Source: Deltaproteobacteria bacterium
Lineage (GTDB): Bacteria > Desulfobacterota > DSM-4660 > Desulfatiglandales > HGW-15
Direction: 5' to 3'
Length of the DNA stretch: 20,987 nt
NCBI GenBank assembly: GCA_016932235.1
Contig: JAFGDF010000032.1
Location: 1-20,987, forward strand
In this document: positions 8,374 through 16,040 of the stretch, piece after piece
Position numbering within the stretch: position 1 is the stretch's first letter
Layout of the letters: the number at the start of each line of letters is the position of its first letter
Notes under the pieces: generated by a model
Database searches by the model: none
Seen by the model: the letters and a program-made list of their open reading frames with translations, nothing else
What the model was told of the DNA's origin: nothing
Made by a program: the position numbers and the translations under genes

Positions 8374-9102
8374 ATGCTGATTAACAGTCCTGATAAAATA
8401 GCTGGAAATGATTTAATCAAGGAGATTGAATCGATTGCAGAATATCGTAATATCCTCAATCTGAAACTTATAGGACAGGGATATGAAGCTCTTACCATAA
8501 TCACGGATGTTGATGACTCCAAGAGCAGGCCAAGATTTCTTATTGATTACCCCTCCGGTAACAGGGATATAATAAATAATTCCGCAGGAAGCAGGGTCTT
8601 TTTTGAATACAACGGAAAAGACAGGCTTCGGCGTATCTTTAAGACAGTAATAGATGAGGTTAGAAAAGATGGAATATGGGTCTGCTTCCCGGAATCGATT
8701 GACAGGATCCAGAGGAGGAAACATTTCAGGATTTCTCCTCCGGTTGTAACTATCCTATTTTTCGAGATAGGCCGTCATCCATATGAATGTTATGTGCTGA
8801 ATATCAGCCAGGGAGGCGCACTGATAGAACAGGAGTCTCGTTTTCATGAAAAAAGGGTTTTTTATACGGGCAGGAGCATAAGGATGATCCGCCTGAAAAG
8901 TGATAAGAAATATGCAGAAACAGATATTATGATAAAAAGAGCGGACATAATAAGATCAGAAAAAAGTATTGACGAAAACAAATGTCTTTATGGTTTGAAA
9001 TTCACAGATATGGATAAAAAGAATAGATCGGATTTAGGAGTATTTATCTATAAATGCCAGAGGGAGGTGCTTAAGAGAAGGAGTTTCATGGGTATTGAAT
9101 AA
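8374..9102 (+). CDS. PilZ domain protein, YcgR-like flagellar brake
   Basis: A 242-residue protein with a YcgR-type N-terminal domain (about 1-105) and a C-terminal PilZ domain. PilZ domains bind cyclic di-GMP. The binding residues are visible: RxxxR as RKHFR at 115-119, preceded by DRIQR, and NxSxxG as NISQGG at 143-148. The YcgR architecture suggests a protein that slows or stops the flagellar motor when c-di-GMP is high, in keeping with its place beside a flagellar cluster. No clear ribosome-binding site precedes the ATG. The gene has its own sigma-54 promoter. Its last 17 bp overlap, tail to tail, the 3' end of flgM on the other strand. The exact partner (motor, pilus or secretion) is inferred from context. 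Confidence 0.88.
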   Translation: MLINSPDKIAGNDLIKEIESIAEYRNILNLKLIGQGYEALTIITDVDDSKSRPRFLIDYPSGNRDIINNSAGSRVFFEYNGKDRLRRIFKTVIDEVRKDGIWVCFPESIDRIQRRKHFRISPPVVTILFFEIGRHPYECYVLNISQGGALIEQESRFHEKRVFYTGRSIRMIRLKSDKKYAETDIMIKRADIIRSEKSIDENKCLYGLKFTDMDKKNRSDLGVFIYKCQREVLKRRSFMGIE

Positions 9103-9397
9103 ATGCATCCTTCAAAATTCCGTCAGCGATTCTTCCAGCGTCCACATGGTAGGTGCCATCCTTTACCCTCCTATGTAATTCCTCCAGTTTCTGGACCCTG
9201 TCATGAGGCGTTTTTTCCATCGCTTTTGAAGCCTTGCTGTATTCAATGGAAATATTTGAAAATTCAACTTTCTCTCCCGATTGATTGCTTCTGGCAGTTC
9301 CGGAAAGCGGATCATCCTTCTCTTCCAGTTTGCTGTTCAATGCCGTTTCGAGACTCGATATCTGGTTCATATTTCTTGTTAAATCTTCAATCTTCAT
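9086..9397 (-). CDS. flgM: FlgM, anti-sigma-28 factor
   Basis: A 103-residue protein with a typical FlgM C-terminal half: DRVQKLEELHRRVKDGTYHV then DAGRIADGILKDAF (about 66-99), the part that binds and inhibits the flagellar sigma factor FliA. The N-terminal half is polar and low in complexity, as expected for a disordered, exportable FlgM, and contains the serine-rich segment FSNISIEYSKASKAME. FlgM holds back late flagellar genes until the hook is finished, then leaves through the flagellar export apparatus. AAAGGG precedes the ATG. The gene follows the DVU0524-family gene after 13 bp and likely shares its sigma-28-like promoter. Its end overlaps the convergent PilZ gene by 17 bp. Confidence 0.88.
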   Translation of the reverse strand: MKIEDLTRNMNQISSLETALNSKLEEKDDPLSGTARSNQSGEKVEFSNISIEYSKASKAMEKTPHDRVQKLEELHRRVKDGTYHVDAGRIADGILKDAFIQYP

Positions 9398-9410
9398 AAT
9401 AATCCCTTTC

Positions 9411-9662
9411 TTATATATTCATGGAGTTCTCTGGTGATGCAAGATAGACGGTTGCCTTCTGAAGCTTATTCGGGTCGATCTGTGAGATAATATTATTCGA
9501 TATCTGGCCGACCATCTGTTTTTTCCTTGCTTCCATGGAAATATCAACAAAATCAGGTTTATAGCCGGTTGGTTCAGTGCTGTCTTTGACTGGCGCACTC
9601 CTCTTTTTTAACTGGTTGCCGTATATTCTAAGGACATTTTTTACCTGGTAGCTGGTGATCAC
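9411..9662 (-). CDS. DVU0524 family FlgM-associated protein
   Basis: A small 83-residue protein starting with GTG. The pattern is YQVKNVLRIYGNQLKKR, a polar linker, then VDISMEARKKQMVGQISNNI. I recognise it as the family found next to flgM in Desulfovibrio and relatives (DVU0524 type). The ISMEARK segment is also FlgM-like, so it could be a second, shortened FlgM-like factor. Its molecular function is not established to my knowledge. GGAGG sits 9 bp before the GTG. A sigma-28-like promoter lies immediately upstream, in the 57-bp gap after the response regulator gene. Co-expression with flgM is the main functional clue. Confidence 0.78.
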   Translation of the reverse strand: MITSYQVKNVLRIYGNQLKKRSAPVKDSTEPTGYKPDFVDISMEARKKQMVGQISNNIISQIDPNKLQKATVYLASPENSMNI

Positions 9663-9683
9663 AGTAGATTGCCTCCGTTTTCT

Positions 9684-9711
9684 ATATCGGCAAATGAGAC
9701 AAATTACTTTA
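9684..9711 (-). promoter_or_regulatory. Sigma-28 (FliA-type) promoter for the DVU0524 gene and flgM
   Basis: On the minus strand TAAAGTAA (9711-9704) is followed after 12 bp by GCCGATAT (9691-9684). The enterobacterial FliA consensus is TAAAGTTT-N11-GCCGATAA, so the -10 matches 7 of 8, the -35 6 of 8, and the spacer is one base long. The predicted start lies just before the GGAGG of the DVU0524 gene. It occupies the only gap between the response regulator and the flgM pair. Confidence 0.65.
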
Positions 9712-9719
9712 AAAAAAAA

Positions 9720-11114
9720 TCAACTTGCCATCCTCCGGGGTTTTTCGATGCCCTGTTTCTTGATTTTTTCAACAAGCGTTGTGCGATTCATATTCAATAA
9801 CTTCGCGGCCCTGTTTTTCACCCAGTCAGCTTTTTCAAGGGCACGGAGAATGAGCAGGCGTTCATATTCATTGATGGCATTATTCAGAGAGAAGCCGCTA
9901 TCCGGGATAACGGGGCTACTGGATTTGTTTACAGGTTGCTCCTGGAGGATTTTCTCAGGAAGGTCCTGGAGGGTTAGCTGATCCGAGTCGGCTAGAATAA
10001 CCATACGCTCTATAGTATTTTCCAGTTCCCTGACATTCCCCGGCCAGTCATAGTTCGTGAGGGCTTTAACGGTATCTTTCGTAATCCCCCTGATATCCTT
10101 TCCACGCGATTCGGTATTCATCTTAAGAAAGTGATGTATCAGCAGGGGGATATCGGAACGTCTTTCTCTAAGAGGCGGGATAGAAATCGGGATTACCTTG
10201 AGCCTGTAATAAAGGTCTTCACGAAAGGCCCCTTCGGTAACGAGCTTGTCAAGATCCTTATTGGTAGCGGCAAGTACTCTGATGTCGCATTTAATGGTTT
10301 TGGTCCCGCCAAGTCTTTCAAATTCCTGCTCCTGGAGCACGCGTAGAAGCTTTACCTGGAGGTGAGGGCTCATTTCAGCAATCTCATCGAGGAACATAGT
10401 CCCACCATTGGAAAGTTCAAACCTGCCGATCCGGGTTTTTATAGCGTTTGTAAAGGCTCCCTTTTCGTGTCCAAAGAGTTCGCTTTCAAGCAATTCTTCA
10501 GGGATCGCTCCACAATTAACCGGTATGAGAGGTTTGTCGCGTCTCATGCTATGATAGTGAATGGCCCTTGCGACGAGCTCCTTGCCCGTACCTGATTCTC
10601 CAAGGATAAGTACTGTGCTGTCAGTATCCGCAACCTTTTCTATTATTCTGAACACCTTATTCATCTGCAGGCTGTCACCGATGAAATTTTCGAATTTATA
10701 CTTGCTCTTAAGCTGCTTCTTAAGGGCAAAATTTTCTCTTTTAAGATGTCTGAATTCTAGAGACCTGTTTATAACCATAAGAATTTCTTCCATTTTTACT
10801 GGTTTTGCAAGGTAGTCATAGGCTCCTGATTTCATTGCTTCCACTGCATTTTTAATAGTTGCGTATCCGGTTAAAATAATCCCTATAGAATCCGGGGATT
10901 TTTTGGCAAGATGCCTCAGGACCTCCATTCCGTCCACTTTTGGCATATTCAGATCAATCAATGCGATATCATAATAATCCTCATTGATTTTATCTATAGC
11001 TGTCTTGCCATTTTTTGCTGTATCGACCTGAAAACCCTCATGGGTCAATAATTCAGAAAGATACTCAAGGATCTTTGGCTCATCATCTGCTATCAGGACT
11101 TTTACATCGTTCAT
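9720..11114 (-). CDS. Sigma-54-dependent response regulator (NtrC family), probable flagellar activator
   Basis: A 464-residue protein with three domains. The receiver (1-120) has the acidic pocket D10-D11, phospho-acceptor D54 in LIDLNMP, and K104. The AAA+ domain (about 143-380) has Walker A GESGTGKE at 172-179 and Walker B FLDE near 241-244. The C-terminal Fis-type helix-turn-helix is near 415-458 ([19 protein letters not shown]). Such proteins, when phosphorylated, remodel sigma-54 RNA polymerase. The sigma-54 contact loop, usually GAFTGA, reads GAFTNA at 219-224. Location between fliW and the flgM pair, plus sigma-54 promoters before flgF and the PilZ gene, suggests an FlrC/FlgR-like role. 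The cognate kinase is not in the window. The ATG at 11114 starts the receiver directly; an in-frame TTG at 11186 adds 24 unconserved residues. Confidence 0.92.
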   Translation of the reverse strand: MNDVKVLIADDEPKILEYLSELLTHEGFQVDTAKNGKTAIDKINEDYYDIALIDLNMPKVDGMEVLRHLAKKSPDSIGIILTGYATIKNAVEAMKSGAYDYLAKPVKMEEILMVINRSLEFRHLKRENFALKKQLKSKYKFENFIGDSLQMNKVFRIIEKVADTDSTVLILGESGTGKELVARAIHYHSMRRDKPLIPVNCGAIPEELLESELFGHEKGAFTNAIKTRIGRFELSNGGTMFLDEIAEMSPHLQVKLLRVLQEQEFERLGGTKTIKCDIRVLAATNKDLDKLVTEGAFREDLYYRLKVIPISIPPLRERRSDIPLLIHHFLKMNTESRGKDIRGITKDTVKALTNYDWPGNVRELENTIERMVILADSDQLTLQDLPEKILQEQPVNKSSSPVIPDSGFSLNNAINEYERLLILRALEKADWVKNRAAKLLNMNRTTLVEKIKKQGIEKPRRMAS

Positions 11115-11377
11115 CGCTATTCCGGCTCCGTAAATATCCACACCATTATGACAAAATTTTGGCTCTGGTACTTGCTTATGTGCCAATATCTTAACATGTT
11201 TCTCCGCAATATCAATAATTTTTTTCCGACAACCCTATATCGAGTTATTATTCCAGCGATCGTTGCCGCCCCATAAAAATACATGTCCTGTTTTGCAGGA
11301 AATAGATACCGGGTATGAGAGCACGATTTTCATCTGCTATGATTTAAAAGGTCCTGAAGATAAATATATCAACAAAA

Positions 11378-11809
11378 TCAGGAAAGAATTAACGGATGAC
11401 GGTGATTGTAGCCTGAATGTGAAAGAATAACCTGTTTGCCTGTTCCTGATCCAGTGTTTATGACTATCGGACCAAGAAGATTGACGGTAGCCTCTTTTGG
11501 CTTGCCGGGCGGGATTGTTACGAGGGTAAAAATAAAAATATCTTCCTCGTTTTCCTCCTGATGGAGATGATATCTGTCTTCTGCTGACAAGTCGCTCAGA
11601 TAGGAAGGGTATGCAACATGTGGGTCTGTTATGACAAAAGCAAGGTCCGGGTGGGTCAAAGACTGTAACCAGCAGAATGGTGAACCGGTCTTATGTTCCA
11701 GTATCACAAAGTCTTTCTGCTCAAGGAAGCCGGGTAATCCGTCCGGAAAATGTATTACAAGGCTTTTATCGATCGCTATTTTACCAAATCGGGATGTTTC
11801 TATTTTCAA
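11378..11809 (-). CDS. fliW: FliW, flagellar assembly factor and CsrA antagonist
   Basis: A 143-residue FliW. Family segments are visible: VIHFPDGLPGFLEQKDFVIL, PFCWLQSLTHPDLAFVITDP, FIFTLVTIPPGKPKEATVNL and LGPIVINTGSGTGKQVIL. FliW binds flagellin and, when free, binds CsrA and blocks its repression of flagellin mRNA. The start is TTG at 11809, supported by GGAGGG 6 bp upstream. TTGA fuses the csrA stop and the fliW start, so the two are coupled. Csr-binding protein and antagonist are thus made from one message, with csrA first. The 263 bp between this stop and the response regulator start hold no convincing gene. Confidence 0.93.
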   Translation of the reverse strand: MKIETSRFGKIAIDKSLVIHFPDGLPGFLEQKDFVILEHKTGSPFCWLQSLTHPDLAFVITDPHVAYPSYLSDLSAEDRYHLHQEENEEDIFIFTLVTIPPGKPKEATVNLLGPIVINTGSGTGKQVILSHSGYNHRHPLILS

Positions 11810-12057
11810 GTTTGCCCTCCGACATAATGCAGATTTCTTTTCAGCAGGTCAGTGAATCGATCCACGTTCCGAGGTACAAGGGAAGCCCTGATGTTTTCCG
11901 ATAGAATATTTTCATATATCTCAGTTCTGTTTATTGTGATACCTTTTGGTGCGCTGATTCCCAGTTTCACCTGATTGCCCTTTATTTCAAGGACAGACAC
12001 TTTGATACTGTCCCCAATTGTAATACTCTCTTCCAACTTCCTTGTTAATACAAGCAC
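11806..12057 (-). CDS. csrA: Carbon storage regulator CsrA
   Basis: The RNA-binding translational regulator CsrA, a small dimer that binds GGA motifs near ribosome-binding sites. The sequence begins LVLTRKLEESITIGDSIKVS and continues with EIKGNQVKLGISAPKGITIN then RTEIYENI, the complete beta core with the conserved RNA-binding arginine. At 83 residues it is longer than the 61 of E. coli because of a C-terminal extension, common outside enterobacteria and often linked to FliW-type control. The start is GTG at 12057 with GGAGGG 5 bp before it. Two GGA triplets, eight bases apart, precede the start and one overlaps the ribosome-binding site, so autorepression is possible. The gene follows flgL by 48 bp. 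Confidence 0.95.
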   Translation of the reverse strand: MLVLTRKLEESITIGDSIKVSVLEIKGNQVKLGISAPKGITINRTEIYENILSENIRASLVPRNVDRFTDLLKRNLHYVGGQT

Positions 12058-12105
12058 AGGTACCCTCCATGGCTCCAGATTTATGCTGATTGAGTCACAT
12101 CCCGA

Positions 12106-13002
12106 TTAAAGATAATCCACAAGACTTAGCGATATGACCTTGGATGATGAGGAAAGTGCAGCTTGATAAGCCATCTCCTTTGAATTCAGATCGATCATCG
12201 CCTCAGTTATATCAATTTCTTCTATCTGTGATTTCCTGTCGGAATAGGTAACCTCAAGGTCTTTGATAATATTTTCTTTTATATCCAGCCGGATTGTCTT
12301 CCCGGCGATGTCGGATATTACTCCACTGACCGTGTTCAATTGCGTATCAATATTGTTCATCTTTGATTGTATGCCTGATACATCATTATTTTTAAGGTAA
12401 GCTTTAAGATCAATAAGTGTCCTGAAAATGTTATTGTTGTCCCAATCCTCGCCGAATATTTCCTGTCCGTCCCGGCCCACTTCGATATTCGAACTTGTCC
12501 CTATCTTTACAGAGAAAGGATTACAGTTTCCATTATATGCCACCATGGTCTCGTCCGGATTCAACTCAAAAGGCATAGCGTCCGTGTTTGTGCCACTGAA
12601 AATGTATCTTTGCCCGACCTTGCTGTTTGACAGCGAAATAATCTGTTTCAGGTAACCGTCAACAATGGATACGGCGTTAGAGCGCTGTTCAGCGCTGATA
12701 TTCGCGCTTGAATATTGTACGCACATCTCCTTTGCAGCTGCCAGTATTTCTTCAGTCTGTGTGAGGGCGGATTCACACGCAATCAGCCATGATCTGCCCA
12801 TGTCTATATTTTTTTGCATCTGACCGATATTGGCAATGGATGCCCTGAGATTGAGGACCGTAACCAGACCTACCGGGTCATCGGATAGACTGTTAATCCT
12901 TTTTCCGGTTGAAGCCGTGATATAGGCATCAGTCATCTCCGAAGAAACCTTTCCCAGCATACGTATTGTACTGTCATATAATGTTTTATTGGCGATTCTC
13001 AT
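12106..13002 (-). CDS. flgL: Flagellar hook-associated protein 3 (FlgL)
   Basis: A 298-residue hook-filament junction protein related to flagellin. The N-terminal helix MRIANKTLYDSTIRMLGKVS is followed by TASTGKRINSLSDDPVGLV, the classic FlgL/flagellin D0-D1 motif. The central part has GQRYIFSGTNTDAMPFELNP, the usual FlgL core. The C-terminus (DITEAMIDLNSKEMAYQAAL) pairs with the N-terminal helix in the D0-D1 coiled coil. FlgL is exported through the flagellar type III apparatus and sits between FlgK and the filament. It follows flgK after 15 bp and precedes csrA, which fits junction genes expressed with the late regulators. The ATG is preceded by GAGAGG. Confidence 0.93.
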   Translation of the reverse strand: MRIANKTLYDSTIRMLGKVSSEMTDAYITASTGKRINSLSDDPVGLVTVLNLRASIANIGQMQKNIDMGRSWLIACESALTQTEEILAAAKEMCVQYSSANISAEQRSNAVSIVDGYLKQIISLSNSKVGQRYIFSGTNTDAMPFELNPDETMVAYNGNCNPFSVKIGTSSNIEVGRDGQEIFGEDWDNNNIFRTLIDLKAYLKNNDVSGIQSKMNNIDTQLNTVSGVISDIAGKTIRLDIKENIIKDLEVTYSDRKSQIEEIDITEAMIDLNSKEMAYQAALSSSSKVISLSLVDYL

Positions 13003-13017
13003 AAAGAAACCTCTCTA

Positions 13018-14784
13018 TCAAATAGTATTAAGTAAAGTTTCAAGCATCTCTTCCGCGGTCGTTATGAGTTTGGCAGCTGTCGCGTAAGCCTGCTGATGTC
13101 TGATGAGGTTGGCCATTTCTTCATCCAGTGAAACAGCGGAGATGTTATCCCTTGTTTGGCTGATTTGATGAAAGATTACCTCTTTGTACTCTCTTTCCCG
13201 TTCAAAACTCTGGCTCTGGATCCCTATTGAACCGACAAGAAGATGCAGATAATCATCGATAGCAATGTCATTGACGTCCACGGATGTCGCCCCGCTTCCC
13301 CTCTCATAGGTCCATCTCTTCATTGTGATGCCCTCAAACTGCAGGTTGGATATGGCAAGGGCGTTGTTGTTATCACCGGAGAAAAATTCCCCGCTGTTAT
13401 TAATCAGGGCCGCGCATATAAGTCTGTTATCGTCAAGAATGGTATCATTCACACTTATATCCGTGGCGTCTGATCCCTTGAAGAATGTGTTTATTCCCAG
13501 AGAGGCAAGGATATTGCCGGTGTCATCAGAGAAGCCAAAGGCATATCCCGGATGAGCGTCTGTATCAATTTCAATATGAAGCCTCCCGTCCATCACAGAG
13601 GATCTTAAGGCATCCTCACCGGCGATAATGATGTTTTCTATGGTTTCTGCAAGGTCATTCAATGTAGTGACTCCTGCCTGAACAGCTATGGTTCTTTCCC
13701 CTACCACAGATCCCGCAGTGTCATAAAGCCAGATCTTGAAACTCCCGTCATTGATCCTGCCCGAGAAGTCCAGTCCGGAATCAGCATTCCCCATGGCTTC
13801 ACCGCTTTCAGATGCGGCATAAGCACCTGTTACGGCGCTGAAAGCAGTGAGTCCGACACCCTGCGTGTGGAGCCTGTTTACCTCCCACATAATGGATCTT
13901 GCAAGCTCATCCAGATCGGCACTGTATTTTGGGATAATTTCATCTCTTATATCCAACCATCCACCCAGTTTTCCTCCGACTATTGTTTCCGATATGGTCA
14001 CTTCCCTGTTCGTTGAACTCTGCCATTTAATATCATCCGCGTCAAATTCCAGAGAATAAGAGGATGTCCTGTCGACCAGAATGAAACCCCTCCCTGTCGT
14101 AACCGTCAGGTTTCCATCCTCATATTCATAAGTGTTAATATCGATATATTGGGCCAGTTCGTTCACAAGCACATTTCTCCTGTCTCTGAGGTCGTTAGCG
14201 TTTCCGTTTATTTCAGCAAGTATAATCTGCTTGTTCAGGTCCGCAATCTCAACAAGGATTTCGTTAATTTTACTGATCCCTGAGTCGATTGAGTTATCGA
14301 TTTCGCAATCGAGTTTATCAAGATCTTTTCTAATATCATTAAAGCTTTGCGCCAGGAAAGCACCACTTTCGGTCAGGATGTTCCTCTGGGCCGCTCCTGA
14401 AGGATCGTTGGAAAGGTCATTCCATGCATTCCAGAAATCTACCAGCTGATTGCTGAGGCTCCGGGATGAATTTTCGTTTAATAGGGTTTCCATCACATTC
14501 ATGCACATACTTTTTTCAGAAAGCCTGAGAAGTTCCGCATTGCCGTCCTGAAGCCGTTTTTCGATGAAATCATTGGTGTTCCTGGCAATATCATATAGCA
14601 TTACACCTCTTCCGAAAATGAAACCGCCATAGGGAGCAGCCTGTCTTGGCGTGAGTATGGCGGTTTGCCTTGTATAACCGTCCGTGTTCACGTTGGCAAT
14701 ATTGTGACTCACGACATCCAGCGCGTATTGTTGCGTAAGAAGAGCGTCTTTGGCAATATTAAGTACAAGTCCGATACCACTCAT
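13018..14784 (-). CDS. flgK: Flagellar hook-associated protein 1 (FlgK)
   Basis: A 588-residue FlgK, the first junction protein on the hook tip, exported with the help of FlgN. The N-terminus has the axial-protein signature LDVVSHNIANVNTDGYTRQT. FLAQSFNDIRKDLDKLDCEI then INEILVEIADLNKQI belong to the FlgK D1 helices. The C-terminus ends with SLDEEMANLIRHQQAYATAA then a helical tail. The middle (about 310-490) is variable, as usual in FlgK. I place the start at the ATG at 14784 because GAGG lies 7 bp before it; an earlier in-frame ATG at 14790 overlaps the flgN stop as ATGA but has GAGG only 1 bp away. Transcription likely comes from the flgN promoter. Confidence 0.94.
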   Translation of the reverse strand: MSGIGLVLNIAKDALLTQQYALDVVSHNIANVNTDGYTRQTAILTPRQAAPYGGFIFGRGVMLYDIARNTNDFIEKRLQDGNAELLRLSEKSMCMNVMETLLNENSSRSLSNQLVDFWNAWNDLSNDPSGAAQRNILTESGAFLAQSFNDIRKDLDKLDCEIDNSIDSGISKINEILVEIADLNKQIILAEINGNANDLRDRRNVLVNELAQYIDINTYEYEDGNLTVTTGRGFILVDRTSSYSLEFDADDIKWQSSTNREVTISETIVGGKLGGWLDIRDEIIPKYSADLDELARSIMWEVNRLHTQGVGLTAFSAVTGAYAASESGEAMGNADSGLDFSGRINDGSFKIWLYDTAGSVVGERTIAVQAGVTTLNDLAETIENIIIAGEDALRSSVMDGRLHIEIDTDAHPGYAFGFSDDTGNILASLGINTFFKGSDATDISVNDTILDDNRLICAALINNSGEFFSGDNNNALAISNLQFEGITMKRWTYERGSGATSVDVNDIAIDDYLHLLVGSIGIQSQSFEREREYKEVIFHQISQTRDNISAVSLDEEMANLIRHQQAYATAAKLITTAEEMLETLLNTI

Positions 14785-14786
14785 GA

Positions 14787-15242
14787 TCATGCCTCATTTT
14801 GATAAAGGTGTCTGGGCCCGTTTTTCATTTTTTTTGACCCCGGGCTATAGGGTTCATCCGTGTCTTTGGAGGATGCGAACATTGATATTATATCATGGAA
14901 GAAAGCAAGTGAATCTCTGATAAAGGAGATATTTTCCAGTACCCTTGTCCTTATGTTTTCCTTCAGTTCCAGAAGCTTCTGAGAAAGCTCCATGAAATGT
15001 CTTCGATCCTCTGAAGGCAGATGATGGTAAAGATCCCTCTCATTGATCAGTTCCCTGAGTCGCGAAGCAGTGTTCTCGATATCCTCCATAATCTTTTGCT
15101 TCTTAAGCATAAGGTCCCAGAGTGCCTTAATATCGAGATTGATTAGATTCTCCCTTTCCAGCGTCACGCATTCCAGAAGATCCCTGAAAAGTGTGATTTT
15201 TCGGTTATAAACCTCATTGACTTTCAGTGTCTCGGGTCCCAT
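14787..15242 (-). CDS. flgN: FlgN-like flagellar export chaperone
   Basis: A 151-residue helical protein beginning MGPETLKVNEVYNRKITLFR. FlgN family proteins are cytoplasmic chaperones that protect FlgK and FlgL before export. The segment LERENLINLDIKALWDLMLK and following heptads (KKQKIMEDIENTASRLRELI) fit the long FlgN helices. The position directly before flgK and flgL is the strongest support. The ATG at 15242 has AGGAG 5 bp upstream. An in-frame GTG at 15269 would extend the protein by nine residues through a sigma-28-like -10, so I prefer the ATG. The tail is rich in lysine and serine. Sequence alone gives moderate specificity; context raises it. Confidence 0.82.
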   Translation of the reverse strand: MGPETLKVNEVYNRKITLFRDLLECVTLERENLINLDIKALWDLMLKKQKIMEDIENTASRLRELINERDLYHHLPSEDRRHFMELSQKLLELKENIRTRVLENISFIRDSLAFFHDIISMFASSKDTDEPYSPGSKKMKNGPRHLYQNEA

Positions 15243-15259
15243 GCTCACTCCTATTATAT

Positions 15260-15267
15260 ATATCGGC
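15260..15267 (-). promoter_or_regulatory. Possible sigma-28 -10 element before flgN
   Basis: GCCGATAT on the minus strand (15267-15260) is identical to the -10 of the DVU0524-flgM promoter, and its distance to the AGGAG ribosome-binding site is also the same (8 bp in both). No TAAA-like -35 is present at the right place, only a T-rich stretch. Moderate to low confidence. Confidence 0.4.
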
Positions 15268-15299
15268 ACAACAGAGAAAAAAGAAAACGTGCTCGGTAA

Positions 15300-16010
15300 T
15301 TAACCGAGGAATTCCAACGGGTCCAGTTTTTTTCCGTCCCTCCTAACCTCAAAATGGAGATGAGGACCCGTACTCCTCCCGCTCGAACCTACCATGGCTA
15401 TAGATGCCCCTTTTTCTACCCAGTCCCCTGGCTTTACAAGATTACGGCTGTTATGGGCATAGAGCGTGCTGAATCCGTTTCCATGATCCAGAATGATCAC
15501 GTTCCCATAGCCTTCGGAATAACCGCTGTGAGTGACCTTTCCGGGCAGGGATGCCTTGATATGGGTCCCTTCCATGGCCGCGATGTCAATTCCAGAATGG
15601 AATCGGGATTTCCCGGTAAACGGATCTTTCCTCGGTCCGAATTTGGATGTTATCAAAGGTTTCAGCGGCCATTCAGGCGCAGTGGTATCCGCCAAGCAGG
15701 CAGGAGGGGAGGGGAGCGGCTCAACCGATCTTATGAAGGCCCTTTCCTTCAACTGCTGAAAAAGGCTTTCAGCAAGGCTGTTAATCCCGCTGCCCGACAT
15801 CTTTTTTGCATATTCCTGATCCAGTAAAGACTGATATATCTCCTCGCCTTCCCCGCCGTAGAAGATGTCACATTTTTCAACCGTCCGCCTCATGCTTTTC
15901 AAAAGCTCATGGTTGAAAACCGATTCAAATTCTCTACATGCCTTCATAAGCTCCTTATCTCTAAGGTCTTTGATTTGTGAAGGCATCAAGTTTGAAGACA
16001 GGACTTTCAT
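15300..16010 (-). CDS. flgJ: FlgJ-type rod-binding protein fused to an M23 peptidase
   Basis: A 236-residue, two-domain protein. Residues about 1-95 match the FlgJ rod-binding domain (CREFESVFNHELLKSMRRTV; GEEIYQSLLDQEYAKKMSGS), which caps the growing rod. Residues about 118-236 are a LytM/M23 zinc endopeptidase: HSGID places zinc ligands at H138 and D142, YAHNS gives H185, and GPHLHFEV gives catalytic H217 and ligand H219. All expected catalytic residues are present. In E. coli and Salmonella the second FlgJ domain is instead a glucosaminidase. Here peptide cross-links, not glycan strands, are the likely target for opening peptidoglycan around the rod. No signal peptide is seen, which fits export by the flagellar system. 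The gene lies between flgI and flgN. Confidence 0.9.
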   Translation of the reverse strand: MKVLSSNLMPSQIKDLRDKELMKACREFESVFNHELLKSMRRTVEKCDIFYGGEGEEIYQSLLDQEYAKKMSGSGINSLAESLFQQLKERAFIRSVEPLPSPPACLADTTAPEWPLKPLITSKFGPRKDPFTGKSRFHSGIDIAAMEGTHIKASLPGKVTHSGYSEGYGNVIILDHGNGFSTLYAHNSRNLVKPGDWVEKGASIAMVGSSGRSTGPHLHFEVRRDGKKLDPLEFLG

Positions 16011-16040
16011 ATCGATCCAACACCTTTCTTTCGCGGGGTT

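Noticed and set aside
11115..11186. TTG-initiated 24-residue N-terminal extension of the response regulator
   Set aside because: The added residues are not receiver-like, and the ATG at 11114 begins exactly at the receiver domain.
11165..11190. TGGCAC/TGGTAC words upstream of the response regulator, resembling sigma-54 sites
   Set aside because: On the minus strand the next GC is 7 bp from the GG, and on the plus strand 11 bp, not the required 10.
11286..11300. Hairpin TCCTG/CAGGA between fliW and the response regulator
   Set aside because: Short stem; the T-rich run is displaced by several bases on the minus strand, so it is not a typical intrinsic terminator.
11152..11430. 93-codon open frame on the plus strand between the response regulator and fliW
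   Set aside because: No ATG and no ribosome-binding site; it runs antisense into the fliW end, and only its last part looks protein-like.
13243..14449. Open frames antisense to flgK
   Set aside because: FlgK is conserved along its own frame; the antisense frames are low-complexity Ser/Leu-rich products typical of shadows.
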